A stretch of DNA of 64,000 bases from Nyssa sinensis. Lineage: Eukaryota > Streptophyta > Magnoliopsida > Cornales > Nyssaceae. The stretch covers positions 186,001 through 250,000 of the forward strand of contig VIRR01000482.1 in NCBI GenBank assembly GCA_008638375.1, in the 5' to 3' direction. The notes under the pieces were generated by a model, which saw nothing but the letters and a program-made list of their open reading frames with translations, did no database searches and was not told the DNA's origin. Below, one piece after another: positions 1-11,273 of the stretch; positions within the stretch are counted from its first letter, which is position 1; the number at the start of each line of letters is the position of its first letter. The position numbers and the translations under genes were made by a program.

Positions 1-1352
1 CCTCCTCTCATTTTTTTTCATCAAAAGCGAAACTATTTATTTAATTTATATTTTTAAAATTTTGATCAATTTTTTTAATTTTTTTGCAGATTTATTTTTT
101 ATTTTTTTATTTAAAAATAAATTTAAGGTAAATAACTTTATTTTATTTTATATAAAAATAAATTTAAAGTCTTTGTCAATATTTATTTGAAAATTGAAAA
201 AAAAATGGTCAAAATTTTAAAAATTGAAAAAAAATATATATGAAAGGGGGTAATTTTATCATTTTGAAGAAAAAAAATACAGTAATACTTCGTTTCTTTA
301 CGTTATTGCTGAAGTTGAAATTTGATTTTATTTTTATTTTCAATGAAATACTAAAAATTTAATTGTTATTGAATTCTTTAAAGGTGATGATAGGTTGATA
401 ATTTTTTCTACCTTATTAAAATTAATTTCAAAATAAATAAATAATAATTAAAATGGAAAAAGTATTGACAAATTAATTTAAAATTTAAAATATTTATTTA
501 AATAATATAAAATAATTAATTATTAATTTAGAGTAAATTTTTTTACAGGACCTTTAAATTTGACGATAAAAAATAAAGATCATTTTTGTATCTTGAAATT
601 TGAATATGAAATGACGATGAGTTAGATTGCTATTTTTTCATTCCTATTTTTAAATTTGAAGTAGGGTTAGAGTCTTAGAGATGCTGTAAAAGACGAAACA
701 ACCATGTATAAAAATTAGTTAGCGACAACTCATAAGAAAATCTTAGGTCAAGAAAAACAAAACAATGAATAATTCTTTTTTAATAACTTATCACTAATAA
801 ATCTTTTAATATATACGCTTAAAACATTAAATTAACAATATATTTTAAAGATGTATTTAATTTTAATAAAATAGGCATTTGTGTTTCTACTTGAAATTTT
901 CAAACAACTTCAAAAATACATCTCATCTCATCTGCAAAATAGATTACAACAATCTATAGGATATGAGAGCAACTCCAATTATACTTTCCAAATTTTCACT
1001 CCATTTTATTTAAAATGACTATAAAGTTAATTTAGATAGTCATTTTTTCATGAGTTATTTCAGTCATATTCTTTATTTTAACTGACTTTGAAATTTTTTT
1101 TATTAATTTATTAAATTTAAATTATCACAATTGGAATTTATTTTAACGGTAATAAATAAAAAAGATACTTATGTCATTTTGAAAAACAAATTAATGCTGG
1201 AAGATAGGTTTTTATAATTTGTAAGTAAAAATAAAAAAGATTTAATATAATTTTAAAAATTTCAAAAAAAAAATTATAATTGTCAAAAAAATTTAATGCC
1301 AACATCCAAAAGTCACGGCCCAGTTATGCTTTTCAAACGTGAAAAATGTTGA
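1..1352. other. AT-rich upstream intergenic DNA
   Basis: Very AT-rich sequence with many poly-A and poly-T runs and no credible reading frame. I see no transposon termini or conserved coding motif. From about 1300 it becomes alignable by eye with the DNA upstream of the second NLR copy (about 43920-43975), so the proximal promoter was part of the duplicated unit. Confidence 0.6.
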
Positions 1353-1440
1353 GTTGAAGAAAGTCCAGATGATTGGTATCCTTTACCTACGTCGTGGAAA
1401 TTGTTAAGTTGAAGAAAGTCAAGATGATTAATTGGTATCC
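1353..1440 (+). promoter_or_regulatory. Duplicated promoter segment upstream of the intact NLR
   Basis: A segment of about 30 bp starting gttgaagaaagtc and ending ggtatcc occurs at 1353-1381 and again at 1408-1440. The second copy carries AGTCAA at 1417-1422, the reverse complement of the W-box core TTGACT, which WRKY factors bind in many plant defence promoters. The first copy has a substitution that breaks this core. The duplication is directly visible; a role in expression is inference. Confidence 0.4.
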
Positions 1441-1536
1441 ATTCACACACAAAGTAGTCCATATTCATTATTAGTCCTTACCTTGAATCACTTCTCTTCT
1501 TGAAAGCTTTTTGCCATTTTTACTGTGAAAAAAGCC

Positions 1537-3954
1537 ATGGCGGATACATTTCTCTTTGGCATCGTGCGGGAAATCACCCAGAAGTTAGCGTCCCTTGCTG
1601 CCGATGAAGTCGCACTGGCATGGGGTCTCGAAAAGGAACTTCGGAGACTCGAAGACACGGCAACCACAATCGAAGCTGTACTTTTGGATGCAGAAGAACA
1701 ACAGGTGAGGAGCCGTGCGGTGAGAGAGTGGTTGAGAAGGCTTCAAGATGTCGTCCGTGATATTACTAATGTGGTGGATGATATTGCAACAGAAGCTTTG
1801 CGGCGACAAGTGGAAAATCAGATCACTGATAAGGTAACTCGATTCCTTTCAAAACCCAAATTTCAATTACAGATGGGTCATAAAATAAGGAATATTAGGA
1901 AGAGATTAGATGAGATTTCTGCAGATGCAAGACAATTTAATTTCATAAATCGAGACAGCGATATGCCAGTTACGACTAGAGGGAGAGAAACCTATTCTTA
2001 TGTGCGTCAATCAGAAGTTACTGGAAGAGACTGTGACAGAGAAAATATTGTTAAAGAACTTCTAGGAGACTACAGCAATTTTGAGCTCTCAGCTACAGCC
2101 ATAATAGGAATTGGAGGTCTAGGAAAAACCACACTTGCCAAGTGTGTGTATGCTGACAAAAGGGTAAAAGGACAATTTGAACTAAAAGAGTGGGTGTATG
2201 TTTCCAGCAACTTCAATTTAACAAAGATAATTGAAAATATAATAGGGAATCAAAATTCCAACTTACCTTTAGAGAGGTTGCAAATCCTTCTTCGACAAAA
2301 ACTAGAGGGAAAGAAATTTCTGCTTGTGTTAGATGATGTCTGGATAACAAATCCTAATGAATGGATTGATTTGAGAGACCTACTTATGGTCGGGGCTAAG
2401 GGAAGTAAAATTCTCACAACAACACGTTCAGAAAGTGTTTCACGGATTGTGGGCTGCTCAGTTCCTTACAAATTACAAGGTTTGTCAGATGATGATTCCA
2501 CTTCTCTGTTTATGAAATGTGCATTTGAAGAAAGAAAAGATAAGGAGCATCCAAACCTCGTAGCAATTGGAAAAGAAATAGCTAAAAAATGCAAAGGGGT
2601 GCCTCTGGCAGTGAAGACTTTAGGTGGCATGTTGTTTTCCAAAACAGAGGAAAAGGAATGGGTTTCAGTTCTAAATAATGATATATGGAAATTAGATGAG
2701 AGTGAAGATGGAATTATGCATGCACTGAGGTTGAGCTTTGATCAATTGCCGTCGTTTATGAAACGATGCTTCGCATATTGTGCAATTTACGAGAAGGGCT
2801 TTTTCCTCTGTAGGGAAAAACTGATCCAACGGTGGATGGCTCAAGGTTTAATCCAATCGGAAGATATTGGCAGTCAATGTTTCTATGAATTGTCGGCTAG
2901 GTCTTTCTTTGAAGTTGTAGGTGAGAGTGATTCACGACTAACGATCACCTTCGAGATGCACGACCTTATGAATGATCTTGCAAGATCAGTAATAGGGACA
3001 GAATTCTCAAAAATACAAGACCAAGACCAAGATATTTCTAAGTATGTTCGTCATGTTTTGCTCACAAGATCTACTTTCCCCGAGTTGTTGCTCAAATTTA
3101 AAATGTTGTGGACATTTATATGGCTATTTGGTGATTATGATTTGTCAATTTACGTTGATCCAATCATCTTTAGTTTCAGATACCTGCGTGTTTTAGATTT
3201 GTCTTTAATGCGGTTCAAAGAGTTGCCAAGTTCCATTAAGAAATTGAAGTATCTTAGGTTCCTAAATCTTTTTGCGAACTCGGCGATAAAAAGACTCCCC
3301 ACTTCGATTTGCAAGCTGTATAATTTGCAAACTCTGATTCTTTCTGAGACTGATTATTTAAAAGAGTTGCCAAAAGATACTTGGAAACTAATCAGCCTCA
3401 GACATCTGTCTGTAACCTCACAACAGAAGTCCTTTCCGGAGAGAGGGATAGGATGCTTGACCTCTCTTCTAACTTTGTCCATCTCAGGTCAATTTTTGGA
3501 ATCTTTGCCAAACAGCATGCAAAACCTCACAGTCCTTGAGGATCTGAATATTTCGTCTTGCGACAAGCTCTGCTTTTCAGAGAACGACATGAAAGGCCTC
3601 TACAACCTTCAACGGCTGAGCATTAGAAAACTCCCAAGGCTGGTGCAGATTCCATCGGGGCTTCAAGATGCTGCTACCACACTCAAATGTCTATTCATTG
3701 GATATTGTTCGGGTTTGATAGCATTGCCGGAGTGGTTGGGAACCTTCGCATCACTTCAGAGGCTCACCGTTACTGATTGCCCCAAGTTAACGTCATTGCC
3801 ACAAGGTATAAGCAGCCTCACGAATCTAAAAGTACTGAAGATTCTAGAGTGCCCCTACTTGAGTAGAAGATGTAAGAAAGGAATTGGTGAGGATTGGCCC
3901 AAGATAGCTCATGTCCCACAGTTTTATTTGGATGAAGAAGTTTACAGGATCTGA
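1537..3954 (+). CDS. CC-NB-ARC-LRR disease resistance protein (RGA-type CNL), intact
   Basis: Predicted intracellular immune receptor of 805 residues. NLRs of this family sense pathogen effectors and switch through ADP/ATP exchange in the NB-ARC domain. The start is ATG 1537 in a strong plant context (gccATGGc); an in-frame GTG at 1525 is not a plausible plant start. Domains in order: Rx-type coiled coil (about 1-140); NB-ARC with P-loop GIGGLGKTT (191-199), kinase-2 LLVLDDVW (262-269), RNBS-B GSKILTTTRS (289-298), GVPL (354-357), RNBS-D CFAYC (411-415) and MHD (474-476); then about ten LRRs (about 546-790). All key nucleotide-binding motifs are present. The usual EDVID-type motif of the coiled coil reads NVVDDI (78-83), a variant. 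The LRR is short for the family. The coding region is one exon. A damaged same-strand paralogue begins at 47708, suggesting a remnant NLR cluster. Family assignment is very secure; the pathogen recognised cannot be inferred. Confidence 0.95.
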   Translation: MADTFLFGIVREITQKLASLAADEVALAWGLEKELRRLEDTATTIEAVLLDAEEQQVRSRAVREWLRRLQDVVRDITNVVDDIATEALRRQVENQITDKVTRFLSKPKFQLQMGHKIRNIRKRLDEISADARQFNFINRDSDMPVTTRGRETYSYVRQSEVTGRDCDRENIVKELLGDYSNFELSATAIIGIGGLGKTTLAKCVYADKRVKGQFELKEWVYVSSNFNLTKIIENIIGNQNSNLPLERLQILLRQKLEGKKFLLVLDDVWITNPNEWIDLRDLLMVGAKGSKILTTTRSESVSRIVGCSVPYKLQGLSDDDSTSLFMKCAFEERKDKEHPNLVAIGKEIAKKCKGVPLAVKTLGGMLFSKTEEKEWVSVLNNDIWKLDESEDGIMHALRLSFDQLPSFMKRCFAYCAIYEKGFFLCREKLIQRWMAQGLIQSEDIGSQCFYELSARSFFEVVGESDSRLTITFEMHDLMNDLARSVIGTEFSKIQDQDQDISKYVRHVLLTRSTFPELLLKFKMLWTFIWLFGDYDLSIYVDPIIFSFRYLRVLDLSLMRFKELPSSIKKLKYLRFLNLFANSAIKRLPTSICKLYNLQTLILSETDYLKELPKDTWKLISLRHLSVTSQQKSFPERGIGCLTSLLTLSISGQFLESLPNSMQNLTVLEDLNISSCDKLCFSENDMKGLYNLQRLSIRKLPRLVQIPSGLQDAATTLKCLFIGYCSGLIALPEWLGTFASLQRLTVTDCPKLTSLPQGISSLTNLKVLKILECPYLSRRCKKGIGEDWPKIAHVPQFYLDEEVYRI

Positions 3955-3998
3955 GTTCCTCTGACCCTTTGTCTCTCTCAAATTCTTTCTTATTTGTG

Positions 3999-4095
3999 GT
4001 AAGTGCTGAAAGTTGACCATTTGCTTTGAACTTTAATTAATTATTGCACTCCTTCAAATCAATCTAATCTATATATTCGTTTTTTCTTGTTTCAG
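3999..4095 (+). other. Putative 3'-UTR intron 1 of the NLR
   Basis: A strong donor GTAAGT lies 45 nt after the stop codon at 3999, and a pyrimidine-rich acceptor ending TTTCAG lies at 4095, giving a 97-bp intron. 3'-UTR introns are known in plant NLR genes. This is a sequence-only prediction without transcript evidence. Confidence 0.45.
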
Positions 4096-4150
4096 TTAAT
4101 GATTCTATCCTTCCATAGTTTAGGTTTCAAATTATTGCTCTGTTCATAAG

Positions 4151-4245
4151 GTAATGATTTATATTTTTATTCTCTTCATTTCATTTCATTTATGTATAAT
4201 TATGCACAAAATTCAGGCTATAAAAACAAAATTTCTTATTTGCAG
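4151..4245 (+). other. Putative 3'-UTR intron 2 of the NLR
   Basis: Donor AAG|GTAATG at 4151 and acceptor TTTGCAG at 4245 bound a T-rich 95-bp segment. If spliced, this junction would lie more than 50 nt downstream of the stop, the arrangement that can trigger nonsense-mediated decay. Prediction only. Confidence 0.35.
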
Positions 4246-4393
4246 ATTTCCAACTGTAGCAGCCAAGGAAGAATGCAGTTTCTTCCTATTTGTCATCTTG
4301 GAATTAATGATTGGATGCAATTGTTTGTTCTATGTAAATTTATGTGCTTCTGTGTTTGTATTTTAATTTAGCAATTAGACTAATGTTTCAAGA

Positions 4394-4399
4394 AATAAA
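4394..4399 (+). terminator. Candidate poly(A) signal of the NLR transcript
   Basis: An AATAAA hexamer in T-rich sequence about 440 bp after the stop, consistent with the end of a 3' UTR containing the two putative introns. Plant poly(A) signals are weakly conserved, so this is only a candidate. Confidence 0.25.
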
Positions 4400-5176
4400 T
4401 GCTACTATATTTACCAAATTATCAATATGTATTTTAAGTATTTCAGATAATCAATTTATTTATTTACTTTATGTGGCTATGAGGCGGTTATGCTTAGAAT
4501 TAATTTAATTAATTAGCTATATATTTTATAAAATTATGTCGATAGCTCCAAATAATTTCTCTAAATAATCAACAAAAACTAATTAGATAGCAATAGTGAG
4601 CTAAGTCAATTGTTCTTGTAGTTATTTCTATTTTGTGCTTGTTAGTTGTTCATCTACACATCAACACTTAGCTTTTACCACAATTTGACTGTTCGCAGAT
4701 ACATGCTCCATGGTATGTGATTTCTTGTGTAGTGGTTTAGAAGTATCCTAAGACCCACACTAGCCTACATCTACTCTTGGATGATGATCCCTTAATTTAA
4801 TCACCTGGATTTTCACTATTTCTATTGATACGGTACTAGCTTGATGCTTACATAACTAATAAAAGAAAAGAAAAAAAAGACACTATAATTCTCTCTCATC
4901 TTTCTTGAGAAAGATAGATAAGAGAAAGGAAAGGAAAGAAATGGTTCATTATATACATATAAAGAATGAAATAAAAATTCACTTGTTTTTTTTTTTAAAA
5001 TGGTAAAAATAGGTAAATATTAACTCTCTAATCTTATCCTTTGTCTCCTCTAATTTTAGAAGGAGAGCAAAATAAACTTTGAAATCCCTCCCTTTTCTTT
5101 TTCTTTCTTTCCTTATTTTTAAATCAATCTGAGGCATTTTAGATTCCCTCATCATAGGACAATTCTTGAATGGGTT
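4400..5176. other. AT-rich intergenic DNA downstream of the NLR
   Basis: No credible gene. Contains A-rich and purine-rich runs near 4860-4950 and a pyrimidine-rich stretch near 5085-5115. It ends where an LTR-like terminus begins at 5177. Confidence 0.5.
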
Positions 5177-6323
5177 TGTCACGCCCCTGACCCGTAGGGC
5201 AGACCAAGGGGTTATTTGACCCCAATGAGGTAGGTAATAGAACTAAACATTCTAGTCAAGTACATAAAATATAGGCCATTTTGTTTTTGAAAACGATTTC
5301 CTTTAATTGGTTTCGGTTCAACTACTTGATTAGACTTGTTCAAGTACCATAATGGGATTAAATGAAATTACTTACATTCAAGGGTACTATGTCAATCATC
5401 CAAAAATAAGGTACTACATGGAAACATCCAAAGCTGATTCTATAGTCTAATAGATATATACATGCATATACAACAATAGTTTGAAGGGTACATACACCCT
5501 TAATGAATAAATGAATAAACACAAGGGTGTAATTAAATGTTATACAGACTTCAATCCATCCTATATTGCTCCTGTGGCTATCTTCCATCATGTCAATACC
5601 TACCATTCTCATGAACAACAAGGGTGAGCCATAATGCTAAGTAGGATTTTCCAAAACACACAAGCAAACAACATGCCAAAAACTAATGCAAGTCCAAAAA
5701 GGACACAACTTATAGTCCAGTATGCATCACAAGTTCACCACATCATCATATCTCAAACATAGGCATAAAAATAAGTATAAAAAAGGTATCACACCACTAT
5801 ATGTGATTTGACAATAATAGCTAGGTAGTCAATATATGGAGGGTCAGACACAAAACAAGATTATAAACATATAATCTTATGAAGCACCTTTATTTCCTAT
5901 TTTAATGCCACAAAAACAATGTATATAAATACATAACCAATCACATGATGTAAGTAGAAGCTTACCTAATCAATGAAGCACTTCCATTTCCTGTTCCAAG
6001 TCACAAGAACAAGGTATACATTCACAACTAAGTAACCATTTACAAATGTCACTGTATCATAAATTGTTAGTATACAATCTATCAATAATCATAATGAAAT
6101 ATCATAGATGAGTTAAGGAAAATATTCTCAAGTCATTCCACCCACAGTAAAAGGGGATAAAACCTTATTCATCTTATTCCATTCTCTCAATAATCTCAAT
6201 CCCATGAGTATCCACATAATTTGGCTCTCGGTATGCCAGTGTGCTTGACGGGCTACTAACCCGATGGAAACAAATAACCACCCGCGCGGGTTTACGGCTC
6301 GCAAGCTGAGGAAAGACACCATT
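5177..6323 (-). mobile_element. LTR-like fragment, reverse orientation (outermost insertion)
   Basis: Begins TGTCACGCCCC, the reverse complement of the GGGGCGTGACA terminus that ends the other long LTRs here. The start is therefore the 3' end of a reverse-oriented LTR. No coding capacity is seen. It stops at 6323, where a forward TGTAACACCCC terminus begins. The rest may lie beyond the nested block (33211-34514 is also reverse LTR-like), but I could not prove the join or find a matching target-site duplication. Confidence 0.5.
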
Positions 6324-7254
6324 TGTAACACCCCAAAAAATCTAACATGACTCAAATTGTACCCCGATCAAATAAAAGTAAGCCATGTGATAATAATGTT
6401 TAAAATAGATCAAAATGGCTCAAAATACAGTAAGCTATAACTTGATGTATTATCCTAAGATATGAGATTAACCCAAAAATACCAAAAATGGTGTATGCTC
6501 GTGAAATTGACAACCGGGTCAACCGAGTGCTGAGATAGACAAATGAGGCCAATACGAAGAATTAATTATGAAAATAATATGAATATAATATAAGACACGA
6601 ACGGAGACCCAAAATAAGTAATAGTGATATCGACCCCGGCTTTATGCTAAATTTGTCGGCATTCCATAACTTAATATTTTATGGAATAAAAATATCAAAC
6701 ACAGGAATAAATACCAAAAAATATATGACGTATACATGTATATGTGATCACCATCCAAAAAACCTACATAACGTGGACAACATATATACACATATATATG
6801 TATACGGTATACCAATGTATACCAATAAACTAAGGAAAATACATACATATATATATTGACTAATATACCAAGGAAAATATATATATCTATATATATATAT
6901 GTGTGTGTATACCTAACTTCAGGAAGCTTCCATATAGAAGCTGTTGGATACCTCTTTGAGCAGCAAGATACATAACCAAGCTAGCTTCAGCTGCCACCTT
7001 TGACTAAAAGAAAAGAGGCAGCTATATATATATATATGTATATCTATCTATATTTATTTGAGAAATCAGGAAACCTCTAGAGTTTCTAAGTGGCAGCTAC
7101 CTATGTATACATAACCTATATATGATACGTATAGGAAAAAAAATAGGAGAAGGCAGTAGGGTATTCTAGAGCCTTCGGATGCACATCTATATATAAAAAT
7201 AAATTGCTCGACAAGTGGACAGGAAATAAAGAATCATGACTTAAGTGAAGTAAA

Positions 7255-7295
<41 letters not shown>

Positions 7296-8869
7296 CTGTT
7301 GTAGTCAGGCAAAACTGCCATGGATAGAGAAAAATAAAGCTTCAGAAAGACTAGATTAGACTGAGGTATGTACCAAATCCCTCTCTTGTGTTCTATAGAG
7401 AATTATAAACCAAAACAATAGAGGATAATGAAAGAAAATCCAAGAAAATTTACCCTGGAACTTATAGTCAAAATGAGAAAATTTCGAATGCAACTAAACC
7501 TGATCCTGTGAATGAAAGAAGGTAGGGAATCTAAAACAGTTGGATTTACGAAAAATAGTCAAAAACAAAATGACCATGTTATGGCCAACAGGTGCATGGC
7601 CAGAAAAGTAAATGGGTGTCAGAAAATTGTAGATTTTGAGGTTTAAAATGATTCCAAATGACTGCATAAAGTCTTAGGGTTATTTTGGTATAAAAATCTA
7701 CTCAAACCGACGTGAAAATAGGGAGAAAAATGAAGAAAATGAGTCGCAGTTCCGGCGCCAGCGCTAGAGACGATGCTAGAATATCGTGAAAAAGATGGGT
7801 TATTTTCAGTCTGTGGGTCGGACCCTGGGTCGAGTCGGGTCTTGACAAAATGCAAATATGGATTGACAGAACTGTGTCGTTTTGAGGTTTAAGTGTTATA
7901 TTAACAGGTCATTTGGATTGTTTGAATACAGGTGTAATAAATTGAAATCCGAATCAAGAGTTAACCCAACTGTGGATAAGGAAGACAACTGGGATATTCC
8001 ATCCCGGTTCTTTGAAGGAGCCTAAACCGGCTGGTTCACCGTGCTCTTAGACCGGTTTAGGGTTCCAAATAAAGAACCTTTTGATTCGCTGATTAAATTA
8101 AAAGAAGAAAACCATAATTTTGGTAAATTACACTTTGACACCAATAGTTCTAAATAATCCTGTTCTGGCTCAGCCTTTGAGAAATTAATTAAAATAAATC
8201 CCTGAAAAATAATTTAATAATTAAATTATTTTATAGATAGGGTAAAATGACGATATTACCCTTGAGCCATAAATAAAGGAAATAAAGTCCAAATGAAGAT
8301 CGAAAAAGGATATTTTAATATTTCCAAATGTTCTGGACACAATGAAAATATCAGATTAGACATCCAGGGGCTCCGGGGTAGTCCCACCATAAGATGTAAA
8401 ATTCGTAAAAGACCCCTAATATATTACAAAGCCCAAATGAAGTCCAAATTAGACAAAATTGATACCAGTGGAAGCCCAAATAATTGTGAACTCGTATATA
8501 TGACTAAATAATGGTTCGGGGTCAAAATTGCATAAAGTAAAAAATGACCAAAATACTCCTAAGCATAAAAAATATAAAGTAAAGGTCGAATAAATTCTAA
8601 AAGAAAGCCAATCTGATATAATTGACTGTTATATGCATAATTATGAAAATTAAGAGTCGAAATAAGACTCCGAAATAGTCAAAGTATAAAATAAAAAATG
8701 ATCGATGTGTCTCGATAATTGAAAATAGATACCAAATGAGATCCAAAAGACTCAAAATTTACATATAAGACCCGATAATAAACTAAAAAATGACGAATGC
8801 GTCCTTATGACTTAATAAGCTTATCAGAAGTATAATGTTGAAATAAATACTGATTCAATGTGCTATATA
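6324..8869 (+). mobile_element. LTR-like element, forward orientation, cut by the gypsy element at 8870
   Basis: Begins TGTAACACCCC. It follows the same internal plan as the family-B LTRs further along: AT and GT microsatellites (6780-7060), a GA run, a segment with the gtgtcgttttgag motif (7873-7885), and repeated aaaatgac-type blocks (about 8220-8800). There is no coding sequence. The terminal GTGACA end is not seen because the sequence passes into another LTR at 8870. The inverted pair taaaccgg / ccggttta lies at about 8022-8056. Confidence 0.5.
7261..7294. repeat. (AG)17 microsatellite
   Basis: An uninterrupted AG dinucleotide tract, 34 bp, inside the LTR-like element. Likely polymorphic in length. 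Confidence 0.95.
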
Positions 8870-9333
8870 TGTAGAGATTTGAAAAACTAGGGTAAATTTT
8901 TTATTTTTGCCGGTAGGGCACATTCATGCACTGTTTGCCGGTAGGGTACTACACATGTATTATTTAGATATAAGTCATGTTTAGAAACATGTTTTGAGTA
9001 TGTCATAGAAGATAAATATGCTTAGAATGTTAAAATATACCTCCTGTGAGAATTTGAGCCTAATCAGAGATAGTTTGCAAAAGGGACCATAAAGGGTATC
9101 CCGAGTGACCTGGGTGGACCCGGTCGCACCCGCCCACAAGAAAAAATAAATTTTTTTAAAAAATATCATTTAAAATAATTTTAAGAACTTTGGCTCAAGC
9201 AGAATATCAAATTATTTTAAGAACTTTGGCTCAAGCAGAATATCAAATTGAGGCACTTTGGGATGGGTTGTAATATAATGGGATCCCGAACTCATTAAGG
9301 GCAAAAGAGTTTTTTCACCCCTTAGCCCCTTTA

Positions 9334-9342
9334 CTATAAATA
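9334..9342 (+). promoter_or_regulatory. TATA box of family-A LTR (outer 5' copy)
   Basis: CTATAAATA follows a C/T-rich stretch (cccctttac) that is conserved at the same place in three family-A LTRs (9334, 12594, 22777). It is the best candidate core promoter and implies U3 of about 0.47 kb and R plus U5 of more than 2.2 kb. Promoter function is inferred from motif and conservation. Confidence 0.6.
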
Positions 9343-11161
9343 GGACCCTTTAGTGTTAAAATCACAGAATTTGGTCTGAGGAATCAGCAGCAGGTCGTGC
9401 ATGGAGAGAAAGGTGAAGAAAACCTAGGGTTTTCCAACTTTCAACCCTCCAGAACTTATCTCTAGGCTTGGATTTTCACAAGGCTTCCTTTTAGGAAGTT
9501 ATTCCCCACGTCAAAGACCACGTTATTAGCGATTGGTTCTACTCCACAGTGAGCACAACTCCCTAAGATTGAGAAAAACCCTTTTAGGTATGATATTTTG
9601 GTAAGTAAAGAATAGAGATAAGTTTAAGAGTGTTTTTTTTTTTTTTATGTTAATTGTATGACTTATATGCTTATTTGTTATTAGAGAACCACCTAGCTTA
9701 TAGTTACTTTGAAAACCTAGGGTTGGTACCTTATGTACCTATGTATTCTTTGAGAATTTGTTGAAGAGATGAACATGTAATATGACTATATGTATAATTC
9801 ATTACATTCTAGCTTATGCTCATGTAGACAAAGTCTTGTAGTTGGAAAGTTATGATTTGTTCAATGTGTTGGTACATTATGTATTTTGTAATCTTTGAGA
9901 GTTTGGTAAGATTGTGAATATGTAATTTGTTTATATGTATAATTGATTGGATTACATGCGAGTTTCATATAGACAAAGTTTTGTGATTCAAAAGTTATAG
10001 TTGCTTTAAGTATAATGCATTATTTAAGGCATATACTCCATGTGTTTGATGAAATGCTTCATTGGAATTGCATAAAAAAATCAAGGCATCTTGGCATAGT
10101 GAATCTTTGAAAACATGGCGTGAGTTGAGCACATTGATGTTATGTATTATGAGGGTGTAGATCCTATGGTGAAAAACTCAAAATTGGCTATTGATACTCA
10201 TTAATCCAATGGGAGCACGCCCGTGAAATGAGACATATAAGTGGTACTCGCGAATCCAACGGGGAAGGACCGTGAAACGAGACATGTGTTGGGTATAGAG
10301 TTGCATGTGTGAGTCATGCATATTGCCATTGCATTGCATTGATGAATTGCAAGGCATATAGATTATAAATGTACACATTGCACATGCTACTCCTTAACGT
10401 TATTCTTTATATTAGCATTATGTCATACAAGCCGTCGTGCTTACCTTTTATGAGATTACATATTACAGATGAGTCTCCCGACACTTAAGACTTGATGAAG
10501 TCTTGAAGAATGGAGGGAAAATGGGCCATGAAGAACATTTGGCCCTTGGGGCATATTTTTAAGTTGTATGAGGGCATAAGCCCTAAGACAGATGTAATTA
10601 ACTTGTAAAACCTTGTGTAGTATGGAAACTATGGGCAAAGCCCTACATTTGTAATGAGCATGAGGTTGTGACATTTTGAATTTTAAGTATATGTGTATGT
10701 ATGGAGGATTGTATGTTTTAAATGATGTATAAATGTTTAGTTGAAGTAAAGGATGTAGTTTGGTTGCTAGCTCGAGAAATGGTGGATTGTATTATGGAAT
10801 ATTAGGTGAAAAAGGCTTAGAAAACAAAGGAGACCATGTTAAAATTTTGTGAAATTAAAAGGATTGTTAGGTGTGTAAAACACCTTATATATAGGTGGGA
10901 AAAGTGCAAAAAATTAGGGGTTAAAAACCTTGAGGAAATATGCTAAAAATTGAAAAAATTAGCTTGTAGCACTTTAGAAATTTTTTTTTAGAAAATAAAG
11001 AAAATCAGCTGCAGCATTTATACTGTAGCTAGAGGAAAACAACCCAAACTAGCCCCAACCTGATTGCCCTTGTCGTGCACCCCACACCGCTCCTTATCTC
11101 GTGCCTGCCTGCTACCCAGCCACTTGCGTGCTAGCCTGACACCAGCCTTGGCCATCATTTT

Positions 11162-11273
11162 GAGCCATGTTTGGCCATCCTTTTGGGCCATGTTTGGCCA
11201 ATCCTTGGGCCATGTTTGGCCATCCTTTTGGGCTATGTTTGGCTACTCTTATAGGCCATTTTTGGCCATTTCC
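11162..11273. repeat. 23-bp minisatellite in LTR A, 5 units
   Basis: Tandem units of the type GGGCCATGTTTGGCCA plus a T/C-rich 7-mer; about five units, the last two degenerate. The same array recurs in all four family-A LTRs with different unit numbers. TGGCCA within each unit is a perfect palindrome. Confidence 0.85.

Noticed and set aside
1525..1536. In-frame GTG extension of the intact NLR by four codons
   Set aside because: Plants rarely start at GTG, and the ATG at 1537 has an excellent context and matches the start of the paralogue.
4154..4366. 70-codon hydrophobic frame after the NLR
   Set aside because: Overlaps a predicted 3'-UTR intron and T-rich sequence; hydrophobicity reflects base composition.
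11162..11273. CRISPR-like regular repeat
   Set aside because: Units are contiguous 23-bp tandem repeats without unique spacers, inside a plant LTR.
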